From: Panagrolaimus kolymaensis
Taxonomy: Eukaryota; Nematoda; Chromadorea; Rhabditida; Panagrolaimidae
Assembly (NCBI GenBank): GCA_028622995.1
Contig: JAJQJQ010000005.1
Location: 3,534,001-3,598,000, forward strand
DNA: 64,000 bases
Direction of reading: 5' to 3'
Position 1 is the first letter of the stretch. Each line of letters opens with the position of its first letter. Positions 25,524 through 37,900 of this stretch are shown here, piece after piece. The translations under genes and the position numbers were made by a program. The notes under the pieces are model-generated. The model was not told the origin of the DNA. It saw only the letters and a program-made list of their open reading frames with translations, and did not search any database.

Positions 25524-27111
25524 CTACATAAAGCGAGGATGATTTCGAGGAGCTTGATTTGGTAAAGGTGTTGGTGGATTTTGAAGACCATGTGTAGGCA
25601 AAACAGCATTATGACGACCATAATTTGGTGTTGAAAAGGATGGTGGAGCAAATTCAATACCATTATTATCCCATTCATAAAATTTTGAAGGAGTTTCTCC
25701 CCGATTTTCTTTCATTTCCTTAGACTTTACCTATAAGCTTTTTTTAACAAAGAAAGAAAAAATAAAAAAACTTACGGTGTTTGGAGCATTTGGATCATAA
25801 ACATATCCCCAATCTTCATCTTCAGCAGGAACAGTCCAACTAAGAGGGCTACCGGAAGCAATAACTTTTTTTAAAGCGGTTCGTGTTTCAGCAGTATTTG
25901 GAGTTTTTCTGTATCCAGGAACATCTTCAGTAGCAACCGACCAATTGAGAGGACTATTTGAAGCAACAAGTCTTTCAACGGCATTTGGAGTTCTTTTGTT
26001 GTTGTTTGGAATACCTTGAGAAGTACGAGATTGGAAGCTTGAACGGCCTGGAGTTGATTTTGAAGATTTTGAACTTGAAAGATGGCGATGAGAAGGACCT
26101 TTCTTGGATGATAGTTGGCTTGAACGATGTGGAGCTGTTCTTTTTAAAGATCGCGAATTTGAACGACGAGAAGCTTTAGAAGAGTTAAGCGAGATTTTTG
26201 ATGGTTTGGAAGAAGGTTTTCGAGCAGTGGTTTCAAATTCAAGCCGCTTTGGAATGTAATACTTTGTGTGACGATTTCTTACTCTTTCACCATCCAAACA
26301 ACTTTCATCATTATAACCATAATCCCGTACATCTTTTTGATAAGATGGAGAGTCAGGAATACTGCGCATGCGTGGAGTATTGGTGTAAAATTGTTCATAC
26401 ACATGACCAGGAACAGGAACAAAAAATCCATAATTTTTACTATCTTCGTTAGCAATATCAATACGACGAGACGGTGTTGGAGTAGCCATGGATCGACGAC
26501 GATTTTGTTGATGAACAGCAGGAGTGCCACCCAAAGAATATCGAGTCTAAAACAAAGTAAGAGAGATAAAGAAATGATAGCAAAAAATACTTACACTGCT
26601 ATTACTTCGATAAGGACGTTGTGGAGTACGAAGAGATGTAGAGCTTAATCCATGCTTTGATGGACTTTCATCAATGCGAGAGAGATCACCCTAAAAATAC
26701 AGAAATAAAAGAAGCTATCAATAAGGAAGAAAAACTTACAGAGTAGCCACTTCGGTTCAAATATCTTTCATCCAACGTTCGACGCTTCTTAGAATGAGAT
26801 GATCTACGAGCAGATGGATCACGAAGAGGTTGGAGATCATCTTCAAAAACAACGGAATGATTACGATGACGATGAGAGCTTTTCTTGAGAGAACTTCGAC
26901 GAGGACCATCATTTTTCTTTTTATCATTGCTGTTGCGACGATCGAGAGCATTCTTTCTTCCATTCTTGCTTGATGAAGTTCGAGCAACACGACGACTTTG
27001 AATTTTTCGTAGAATGCGAGTTGATGAATCATGGTTGTTTACATCAACAATATCTTCTTCATTGCTGATTTCACCATCACCATAACGTTCATTGCGGTTG
27101 CGGTAATCCAT
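25524..27111 (-). CDS. basic Ser/Arg-rich low-complexity protein, 481 residues, unrecognised
   Basis: Four exons on the minus strand join at codon boundaries: 27111-26740, 26690-26595, 26546-25776 and 25730-25524. The protein is rich in Ser, Arg, Lys and Asn, with dispersed basic patches (KNGRKN, RRNSNDKKK, KKRRTLDERY) suggesting nuclear or nucleic-acid-associated localisation. A unit of the form TPN...A...SPLxWxVxxED...Y occurs twice in exon 3 (about residues 330-395) and may be a short repeated motif. Many SP and TP sites (TPQRP, TPSRR, TPRMR, DSPS) look like targets of proline-directed kinases. There is no signal peptide, membrane segment or recognised domain. The conserved-looking C-terminal part (SKFYEWDNNGIEFAPPSFST) may be a binding segment. 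I do not recognise the family. Confidence 0.75.
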
Positions 27112-30100
27112 TTGAGAAATCAGTTGAGTTGAGTTTGAATTAGTGTCAAAGTGAAAATGACAATCAATGAAGCTTGAAAAGTTTCATCCTTCCTTTTATA
27201 CCAAATTTGTTGATTTTAAAAAGATGCTAAATATTTGCATATTTGTGAACGCAAAAAAGGAAAGTTTTTTGAGAGAAATCGAAAGAAGAATGAAGAAAGT
27301 GATTTGCTGGAGATTATTGTATGTTTTTGCACAATTTTCTTTGCTAAATATTTAAGCGTTTGGATTTTGGCTGAAACTTTGATTCGAGGATTCTTTTATT
27401 CGCTAGAGACTAGTCCTAACTACAGTACCTTAACATAAAAAGAAATTTATTTTTTAATTTTTTTCTCTTTTCTAAATTTTGTAATCGAGATTTATGTATA
27501 TTAGCTTTTAAAAAAGCAAGCAAGCAAAAAAGTTTAGCATGCAAAGTCTCATTTCTTTTCATTATTTTTTTTTCATTTTTGCTACCAACCAAAAACGAGA
27601 TCATTAAAAATTCAATGTGTATTTAGCATTGAATTGCTTCAATAATTAATGTTTTTAAATGGACTTACTTTTTTACTAATGTTTTAGACAGAGAGAGGGA
27701 AAAATAAAAATGGGCAAACGACTAATATCAAAAATAAATTTTTTTTAAATGTAAAATAAGCAATTTTTTTCATAAAATATATGTAAATGGAATTCAATGG
27801 TGTTTATTTCTTTCTTGTTGGTTGGTTGTTGTTGCTTCACGAGGTTGAAGAAAATATTATTATAATGTTCTTTTTATTTTAGTTTGTTGCTTTGAATGAT
27901 AATGAGAATTAGGAAAGGTTTAGGTGGTCATGAGACATTCGACAACCAATGAGAAGTGTCGCTTTTTAATAAATATTTTTTTGAGAATTGGTTATAATTT
28001 TTTTGTAGAGAATTCATGAAACTCCAATCTAAAAGTTGAACGTCTTCACTAATAAAACCTTTTCTGACAGACATTACTGTAGCATACTATTTTTTTAATA
28101 CCCATAATTATTTGTAATTAACTATTTAAAGAAAGGAGCAAAGTGCTTATTTTCTAATTTCCAATTTTAATCATTTTTCGTTTCCAAAATATTATGCTAA
28201 TCTTAGTGTATTATTCATTCATTTGTTGCAGCAGCAAAGAAAAAAAAGACCCGAACCTAGAATTTAAAAAGAAAAGAAAAAAGGACAAGCAAGCTTAAAA
28301 CAACCAATTTGTTGCTCCGTTTAAAAGCAAAAAAGGCTTTCCCCCATTTTTTTCTCGAATGAACAGATGAATGCTAAGTTTCAGTGAAGAAGCAAGCGAG
28401 TCCATGGAAGAAGAAGAAAAAAAAGAAAAAAATGTTTAGACTAAATTAAATTAGACAATTAAACCAGAGCTCTTTTTCCACTAGCTTAAGAAACAAGAAA
28501 AAAAAAATGTGCTAAAATCGGTGGTGAAAAAAAAGGATATAGTTGTAAAAAAACTTGTGCCCTTTTATTGTCTGTTATGATTTTTATGGGGTTTTTTTAT
28601 ATCGCGAATCGTTACGGTAGAAAAAATTAAGTAAATTTTTCTAGCTATTTTTTTTTAACTTTCACCACATTTTTCATATTTTAATTTAACATTGTCTGTA
28701 TGTCTGTATGACCCAGAAATAAAGCTAGAACAACAAAACATAACTTTTGCATATTTTTTTATTCGGGAAAAGCCATTTTTTGGTAATAAAAAATGAGAGG
28801 AAGCTAAAAAAATTTTTGAATGCCACCAAAAGTAGCCGTAATGCGCCTATAATCATTCAAAGCATATAAATACATATACATATTTTTTTCCCTGTTCGAA
28901 TGACAAATTCATTTATCATCCTTGTAGTTAAGGGAGAAAAATTTTTTTATAATAAAAAACGAAACCATATAAAAAAGGCAAAAAAATAACAGCAGCACTT
29001 ATGCTTCTAAAAAAGCAAGCATCTTTACATTCAAAAGATTTTTTTAAAGATCTTGTTTTTCAGAGGTCATAATAAAAAGGGTCAACTGTCGTCTGTCTCA
29101 ATTTCACTTTCTATTTTTTCATAAACTTTTTCAAAGATTTTTTTTAAATCTCCCATTTAAAAAATAACTTTAAATGATTCATAATTTATGGCAGATTTTT
29201 CCGTGTCTCATCATCATCATCTGCTATTTTTGCATTCCTTTTGTTTGACCGCATTATTTCCGGTTAAAACTTCTTTTTTTATATATTCCTTTTAGCTTGT
29301 TGCTGCTATTTTTGCAAAAATAAAAAATAAAAGTTTGAAAGGAAAGAGTCAATTGACTCAATTCAATGTTATGTTATGTCACCACTACTACCATTCCAAA
29401 GTTTTCTTCTTTTTTTACTGCTGCCATAGCTGGGGCATCTCCTTTCTCATTTTTCTTCATCATCATCATCTTCGGTTGCCTCCTTCTCGTTTATTTTATT
29501 TTTTTATTTATTTCTTAGTTCATTTGAAGCCGTTCATTTTTTTTTTCTTCTCATCTTGTTAACAATAAGAAGCTTACATAAAACAAAAAATAAAATATTT
29601 TTCAACCGATGGAGTAAAAAAAGGAGGACTCCATCTGTCGTTAGTTAAAAAATTTCCCTTAACCTCATTAATGTTCTTTTATTTTCAATGGAAAAAATAT
29701 TTATGTATTATTATGCTTCAGTATTTCTTTCTTTGATTATGCGCAAATGAATTGGCTTTTTTATTAGTTATTTTAAAAGAAATATATGAGTTTTTTATGA
29801 GTGGGGCTATTTTTTGTCAAAAATAACATTAGGTTTGTCAAATTTAAAATTCAAGCCCTTTTTTATCTTTTACGTTTTGCTCGAATTTCTTCATTTAACT
29901 TTATCAGAGTTATCAATTATTTTCCTTTTTATCTAAAAATATGTTTAAAATTTTTAAATTTTTTTCTTCCGCAAATGAAACCCCCACATTTGAAGATAAA
30001 TGAATGAGTATATGACTCTTATATATTTTCTAACATCATATTTATTAACAACAAATTTTTCTCCCTCTCATCATCATCATTTTTTTCGTTGTCTTATGTT

Positions 30101-30831
30101 TTAAATAAAAATGAGAAATATCAAATTACAGGAAAATCTCTTGTTGCTGCTTACTTTTCTTTCTTTTTCTTTTTTGCGACCGCGACAATGTTAAATTTGT
30201 TGTTTTCTGAGACATCTTTTCTTTTTTTTTTAAATAAAAACAAAAAGCTAAATTATTTTTTTTGTTTTCTTTGAAGGTTAAAAAGAAATTTTGGCTTTGA
30301 CTTTGGTGGTGTCATTTGCCAGAATCACCCGTCCTCATCCTGCCTGTGTGCTTGTGGCAGCAACATAGAATAGTGTAGTGTCGATTGCAGCTGTTTCTTT
30401 ATTTTATTTTTTTCAATTACAAAAACTTTTATTTTAACAATATTTATTTTTTGTTAGTTGGTTAATGTTTTAAAGAAAAAGTAAAAAAGGTGTGAAAAAA
30501 AGGCGGCCAGCATTTGTCCATGATTTCACAAATCAATGTGCAGTTTGATCAATCATTGCCTCAACAAAGGTTTTTACCATGAAATTCGTCGTCAATACCA
30601 TTATCGCGGAAGTTCCAAAAGTATAAAAATTTTATTTTTGTTTATTTTAATTAGATTTAATTCAGCCAATGGTAAGATTTTTTGTTTTACATGGAACTCG
30701 CGAGAATAATAAAATACTATTTTTGTTGTAGATTATCCATTGGAACCCAGAGGTATAGTTTTTAGCAGCCAATGAACATTTCCAGCTTTCAACCCATTCA
30801 AAAAATTTATAATCAAAACTTTTTTCTAGGG
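27112..30831. other. 3.7-kb region without supported genes
   Basis: This very AT-rich sequence has long A and T runs and short catcat repeats (for example 29208-29222 and 29456-29471). The proximal end is the promoter of the Ser/Arg-rich gene. The distal end (about 30570-30829) may hold 5' exons of the ODR-2-like gene, but I found no convincing signal-peptide exon. ORFs at 27167, 29335, 29801 and 30089 are low-complexity. Confidence 0.5.
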
Positions 30832-31996
30832 TTTATTCGAATTAATCGATGTTATAGTTGCATGTCAGCTGGATATGAAGATTTATTTAAAGAAGGACAT
30901 TTAACTAAGTTTGTTTTCCATCATCTTAATTTTGAAGCTGCTATAAATATTTTTGTTTGTAGATACTTTTATGACCCCAAAAACTTTACCTCACAATGTG
31001 ATCATCCGATGGATGTAACTAATGTTGGATTTGTTCCATGCAGAACGATATGTTTAACATTAATTCAAGATTTAATGGTTATGGGTAAGTTTAATATTTG
31101 AGAATCTAATAGAAGCAGCTCTTGTGACAAGGAAAATATTCACATTTAAAAAATTTGTTTATAAAAAAGTTCTTAAAAATGTAAATTTGCATTTTTTTGC
31201 TCATCGACTTGAAACAATGCAAGCATAATAAAGAGTTATTCTTGACTTTCGAATCTTCTTAATAAAAAAATTAAAAAACAAACCGATCCTTCCGTGAACT
31301 AGAATTATGTTGAGAACTAACTCATTGTGGGAAAATTTCTTTTCAAAAAACTGTTTCTTAATATAATTTTTAACATTTGTTTCGTACTTTCCCAGTCATA
31401 AAACTTTTAATATTTCAAATTCGGGCTATAGATTTTGCTAACAGATGTTTTTTTATATAATAGCAATAAGCTTTTAGGACGGCCAACGGGTAAAAAGTTA
31501 ACGATGCGTGGATGTTCAACATCTTTAAATCGTTATGGTTTTGTTAATCGAACGATGAATATTTTTGATCGATATGATATGTGTCGAGAAGTTAAAATGA
31601 CTGATTTATTTAATTATGAAACTGATTCACAACTTGTTACTGTGTGCAGGTAAGCCATAACAAATAAATAAACAATAATTATTTCATCAATGTTCAAAAA
31701 AAATTGTTTTTTTTTTTGCAAACAATAATATTTGCTTATTTTTTTGGCTTCAAAAATAACCTTTTTTTATCTATTTTTTTTTATTTCTAAAAATAAAAAT
31801 TTATGGTTTTGTTTGCAAATGACATGGGTCATATGTTAGCTTGCTTTAAAAAAAGTTTATATTTACCATATTTTTCAGCTGTCTTGGTGATAAATGCAAT
31901 GGAATTACGAATGCCTCAAATTCAAAGAAATTTTTAACAAAATTATTATTTTTTATTGTTTTTACTTTTATCATTTTTGTTCATCATATCAATTAA
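30832..31996 (+). CDS. ODR-2/HOT-like Ly-6-type GPI-anchored protein (5' end unresolved)
   Basis: Supported exons are 30832-30908, 30963-31084, 31478-31649 and 31879-31996, and all junctions keep frame. The predicted protein runs RCYSCMS...GHLTKYFYDPKNFTSQC...VPCRTICLTL...RGCSTSL...CLGDKCNG, ending in a hydrophobic tail (FLTKLLFFIVFTFIIFVHHIN). The CYSCMS start, the Y-x-PKNFT-x-x-C stretch, the RGC and the final CxxxxCN are the spaced cysteines of the nematode ODR-2/HOT branch of the Ly-6/uPAR superfamily. The tail fits a GPI-attachment signal. In C. elegans ODR-2 acts in neurons of an olfactory circuit; the role here is inferred from family only. The signal-peptide exon is not identified: an in-frame ATG at 30772 exists, but its N-terminus is not hydrophobic, and an acceptor at 30829 suggests an upstream exon. 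Confidence 0.78.
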
Positions 31997-34900
31997 CCAA
32001 ATAAAAAAAATTTAAAACAAACTCAATGGTTTATGATTCCTTTAAAAAAACTTTTTAACATAAAATATTTTATCTTTCCCCATTTTTGGTTTTATCTTTA
32101 ATAGACAAAAAAAACTTTTGAAAAAAAACTGATTGTTGACCATTTTTTTCTTCTGACTTTTCAAGAAAGAAATTATTTCATTGATAGATAGATACACATT
32201 TTTTTGCAGAGCAAAAAGAGTTTTTGAAGAACAACAATTTTGAAATGTACGTTATCGGTTGAAGTAAGAAAAAGAAAAAAAACGCGGTTCTCGTTTCAAT
32301 GTAAAAAACATTTCAATGAAACAGTTAATTTTTTAAAGAAATACATCATTCATGATTCGCAGTGCATTGAAATGAAATGTAATAAAAAAACAGGTCGGAA
32401 ACCCCCATAAAAGAAGAATGAGCACCAGTGTCTTTATTTATCACCACGTGGCGGTTGGGTATCGTGAGTTTTTTAGAAGCCATACGTGCAATCACAAAAA
32501 AAATTATAAAGAGATCTTGAGTTTTCAAAAGCTCTCGTATCAAATAACATTTATTTATTTTGAAAAAAGATTGAAATGCCTAAGAAATTATTTTTAGCAA
32601 CCTCTATAAACTTCACGATTTTAATATCGGTTGTATGTATGTTTACGGCTATAATCTTATCAAATTTCGGGTGAAGCTTGCGTTGAAAAAAATTCAGGTT
32701 TTTGTTGCTGTTATGATTTTTATTTAAAAAAATTTCATTAACTTTTACTCTTTCTTGCTGAATGTGAATTTAGCCGAAATCGTGGTCATAGTTTCCATCG
32801 ATTTGGAGTTTAATATTGGGTACTGTCATCATTATTATTAAATAAAATTCCAGAATGATCGTCATAAATAATTCCATCTTTGAACAAAAATATTTCTTTA
32901 CCCAGGAAAATAAAATCAAAAATAAAAAAAAACCCTTCGTTTTTAGTTTTTTGAAGAAGAAAAAAATATATAGAAAAATTGAGAACTTTTGAGACATTAA
33001 TTTAGAAAAAAAATTGATGACCGATTACTCTGAAGTTTAGCTTCTGATTAAAGACGATGTTGTTGAAAGTCATACGATTTCTCGATTGCTCCCTGAAAAA
33101 AAATCGTAAACACCATATTCATTTTTTCTTTGGGTAACTCCTAAACTTCAAAAACAAAAAAATGGGTGCAACCATTCAAGGCCATAAATTCAAAGAAAAT
33201 ATGTATATCAAACGGAAATGGTGCAATTTTTATTTCTTGATCTGATTCATACGAAATAAAACTATTAATAAATACAAAATTTAAGAAGAAAGACTGATGA
33301 TTAGGACGTCATCGAAAAAAGCAGGTGTAACAGTGCGGACGTCAGAAGATTACAAAGAAATATTTTTAAAGAAATTTTAATATCAAAATTAACAGAAGCT
33401 TCAACAGAAAAATCATAATGATGCAATTTTACTGAAAAACAAAATCAGCTGCATAAATTCATTTCATAGCTTTTTTTGTTACATAGTCAAAAAAAAGAGC
33501 GCACAAGAACCAAAATAATAAAGAACGAAAAGGGAGAGGAAAGAGAAAAAAAAATGAATGTCTTTCGCAAAAGTTGTAGTTCGGGTGGCCGCTGGAATGG
33601 CTTAGTGGTTAGCCAGCGTGTCCAAGACTTTTCCCCTGTGGTAAATAAAATTTCATGGGTTCTATTCCTGGATGCGTGCTTATGTACACTGATTAAATAT
33701 CAGTAGTCATCTAAGGGTCAAATGACTCATGAAATTTTGCTATTTTTTAAAAACATAAAACAAAAATTAAACGTTTTTGCTTTAAAAAAGTTTGGAAAGT
33801 TTTTTAGACAATTCTTATATCCAAACAAACTATTTTCTTTTTCACAAATTTTTTTTATCACTTCGATCACCCGGAATCAGTACATTTTTTTCCTACTCAT
33901 AAACCCATAAAGTTTGAAGCATTTAATTGTGCAATATAATCGGATTTATTACTCTTTGTTGTGTTATGACTTTCCGCATCAAAATTAAACTCAAATCAAT
34001 TTGATGCTTTTTAATTTGCTGTTTGTTTGATTCCATAAATTAAAGAATGATAAGCAGCAACCATTAGGATAATTTTAAAGAATTTTTCTTTTTCATTTCT
34101 TCAAACAAAATCTTAGAAAAGTCATAAACAAAAAAGAAAAATGTTATTATTGCCAAAATTTATATTAAACTTTAAACTTAGAAAATAACATCTCGTGGTT
34201 GCTGCTGCTGGAAATAAACTGCAAAAAAACAAAATAATTTTTTCTTTCCTGCTAAACTTTATTTTTTTTTTATTGCTCAAGTACAAAAAACGTTTTGATT
34301 ATTCGCTTTTTCCTTTTTGTAACATTTTTGGAAAAGAAATAAAAAACATTAAAAATATATTACACCTGACGATGCCGCGTGCAAGAAAAGTACTATTGTT
34401 TGATGGCGGAAATAAATATGTACTTTGTGTGAAGTTTAAATTTACGAAAACATTGATGACTTTGCTTTTTGAATTTATGGACTATCAAAGTTTTTTTTTA
34501 AAATTTTTGATTGAATCAGAAAAACAATGAAAGTTTGAAACATTGATAAGGCTCTTATGAAAAGGCGAGAATTTAATACACTCTAAAAAGTTATAACAAA
34601 AATGTCAAAACAAAAATCGGGGTTGCTTTGACCAAAGTTTTTAAAGTAAGCAAATTGTCAGATTTTTTAGTATCAATCAAAAGTCAATAAATTTGAATCC
34701 AAATATAAACTTTTATAACTTTAATTTTATTATTTTTTTACAAAGAGTTCAGTTATAAGTGAGACAGAGAAACTACAGATACACATCGCAGACATTACTG
34801 TTTCTTAACATACTTTTTCCAGCCCCTATCAATATCTGATTTCTAATCCTTTTTTTCTCAAGGATGTGGGTGATTGATAATTTAGGTTATCCATGTTACT

Positions 34901-37900
34901 ATTTTTATATTAATTTCTTGGGCGCCTTGATGTCTACCGACCATGGTGTTGTAAATTAATCAATTTTTCAACCCCTTGTTTAATGATATCAAGCTAGTAA
35001 AGCAACTTTTCTTGTTATTTGATGCATTTTTTAAACCTCAAAAACTTTTTCTTTATTTTTATTTTTGTTTTTGTTATTTACTTTTTTTTTCTTGCAAAAT
35101 GTTTATACCATCACTCTTTGGAAAAAATGATCAAATTTTCATCTTTGAAAATCATGATAATATTTTACTATCAAATACGACGAAGCACTTTTACCAGAAA
35201 AATGAAAGAAAAATATTGTTTTTTCTCGGGTTTTTTTTTCAAAAATTTGTACATTTGCCCTTTTTTCCATGTTATCAAAAAAAAAATTCATAGAAACAAA
35301 TCAAAAATTTAAACTAAAAGAAAAACAAATGTATAAGTTTAAACAGAAGCAACTGGCAGTAGTGAAGGAGCAGCAGGTGATGATGATGATGCGATCCCTA
35401 AAAAAAATTTTGATGATCGCATTTTGAAAGTAAAACGATTGATTGGAGTGTTTTTTTACGTCAACCAAAAAAAAGTTGAAAGTAAACATAAACAAGCATT
35501 TAAAATCCTACAAAAAAAACTTGGAATGATACAAACAAAAATAAAAATATACAAAAAATGTTCAGATGGTTTTCCAAAAAGTATCGGGAGACTGTTGATA
35601 TTCTTGCCTTTTTCCTTTGTTAGAGATTTTACAGTATTTTTGACTAAAATATTAAGTTTTAACATAGGGTGTTGCTTTTTTTCAAATCTGTATGCATTCT
35701 CAAATTCTGAGCAACATCCAATCACTTTTCGATTTCAAAAATATTGCAACAACTATATACATACTTCATTCCCCAAACTACCATTGTAGTCAAAAAACAA
35801 TCCCTTTCATGATGGCCAATTATCATACAAAAATATTTCAATAGAGAAAAGCCTAGAACAAAAACATTTTCCGTTTTTTTACCACAAGAGACCAACAGAT
35901 CTATCCCCCACGTGATGATAAACCTAAGAGAGAAACATCATTTAACGCAAATAATGTCCTTTGTCCAATTCAATCATTCAGCCGAAAGAAGTAAACAATT
36001 CCTCGTTGATTGTTGTCTTTCGTTGATCAGTGATAATCAGTTGTGTTGTGTTTTTTTTCTTTTTTCCTTTCTTTATTGTTCTTGAAAGAAAAAAAAACAA
36101 TAAGGAAAAATAAAGAAAAGTTATTGTGCTTTTGACGATTTTTATTATTCACGAAAAAGAGAGGACCATAAATAAACATTTAAAATTTTATCTTTTTTGA
36201 TTCTTCTTTTCATATTTTTTACGATTAAAAAAAAGTTCATTCAAACCATTTGAACAAATGAATGCTTTTTTAATGAAAAAAAAATATGAAGAAAAATTCA
36301 ATGGAAAAAGAACGATGCATTGAAAAAAACACAATAGTCTTTTTTTTTAAATTCATAAATAAAAAATCCAAAGAACGTTTATAATCTGACAGTTTCAGCT
36401 GGAATAACAAAATGTTTTTTGTGGAAGAGAAGAAGCTTAATCTAATGAAAAGCAAACATAAAAAGCAACAAACGATCTAGCTTTCTGAATTTTTAAATTC
36501 ACAAATTTTGTTATTGAGTAAGAGTAAAGATTTTTCTAGAAACTTCTCCAAGTATATATTTTGCCTACTTGCAAGTTATGTAAGTTTTATTATTTCCAAA
36601 TCACCTTTGATTTTGAAAACAGGATGAGTAAGCGATTTTTTTAAACGTTTTTTCTTTAAAAAGTACAACTTTCGAAGTTATAAGTACATTATTCATCGGT
36701 TAAAGTTTCAAGTCCCACTGCCAACTTCGTATTTTCAAGCCATTTTTTGCCACTCATCACACACAAATAAGAAGCAAGCCGTTTTTCTCTCACTTTTTTT
36801 CTCTCATATTTTTGCCAAGCATATTTCTTCCATCCTCACGAGAAATAAAAAAGCATTTTTTTTCTCACTGAATTGCTTTTTTCCCGTTTTTTTTCTTAGG
36901 CAAACACTAGCTGCTTTTAAAGCAGTGTTATTATTGTTGCTAAAGGGAAAATTTACTGACTCAATCGACATCGTACAAAGTACACTTTTTTTCTTCTTTG
37001 CTATTTTTTCCCCAAACAACTAAAAAAAAGTAAAATATATTATATTTTAAAATTTTCTCTTCTCATCAATGATCATACCTAATTGCTTCTTCGCGGCAGT
37101 GGTTCCTCTATTTTTTTTCTTTTTGCAGCTGATTTTAGATACATACTTTTTTGATTTTAAAAACCCGAATATTTTTATGATCGCAACTACGACTTTTTGC
37201 GACCAATGACGTCGTTTGATCTTTTTGGGAACACTACCACCCTCGCTTCACTTCGTCTGCTTTTTTTATTCCAAAAAAAGATATCATTTAGGTCGTGAAG
37301 ATACTATTTTAAGATTATCTTGTATGTATCTATCGATCATCACAAGAAATTAAAAACAACCGATTCAAGAATGGACTTTGCTCAACCACAGACATTTGCG
37401 GTGGCAAACGAGGGAAACCCCTTTAGTTTTTGATGAGCCGGACATCCCATCTCGTGAACAGGCACCATATCGAATACTTTTTTTTGAGGCGGAGCAACTT
37501 ATAGTTAACAAAAAAACTGTTATGGGAACCACCTAATCAAAATGGGTATATAAAACCCTTTTGTTTTGAATTTTATATTTCAGTTCAAAAAGTTGATTTG
37601 ATTTCTCGTTATTACACTTTTTAGGGGCTTGTTACAGTAGCTGTTGTTTTCCACCACCCACATCCCTAAAAAAATAATTGTATTGGAAAAATGAAATCAT
37701 TTTGGGCGTCAGTTTCTATCTCTGTATTCATACTTCATTACGTTTTTTTTCTTTTCTTTTTTCCTACGTTTCTTCTTCGACTGCTGTTGCTACTTCTTCT
37801 TCAATCGATAAAAGCAGAAATAAAAAAGAAGAAGAAAAAAGCCAAAGAAAAGAGTGGGGAAGAAATTACATAAAAATAAAAACACTTGAACCACCAACTA

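Noticed and set aside
32346..32543. Minus-strand ORF beginning MASKKLTIPNRHVVIN
   Set aside because: It has slightly better composition than its surroundings, but no following exon, polyadenylation context or recognised motif was found.
33591..33676. Functional tRNA gene
   Set aside because: Acceptor arms do not pair and the T-stem is poor, although A and B boxes are present.
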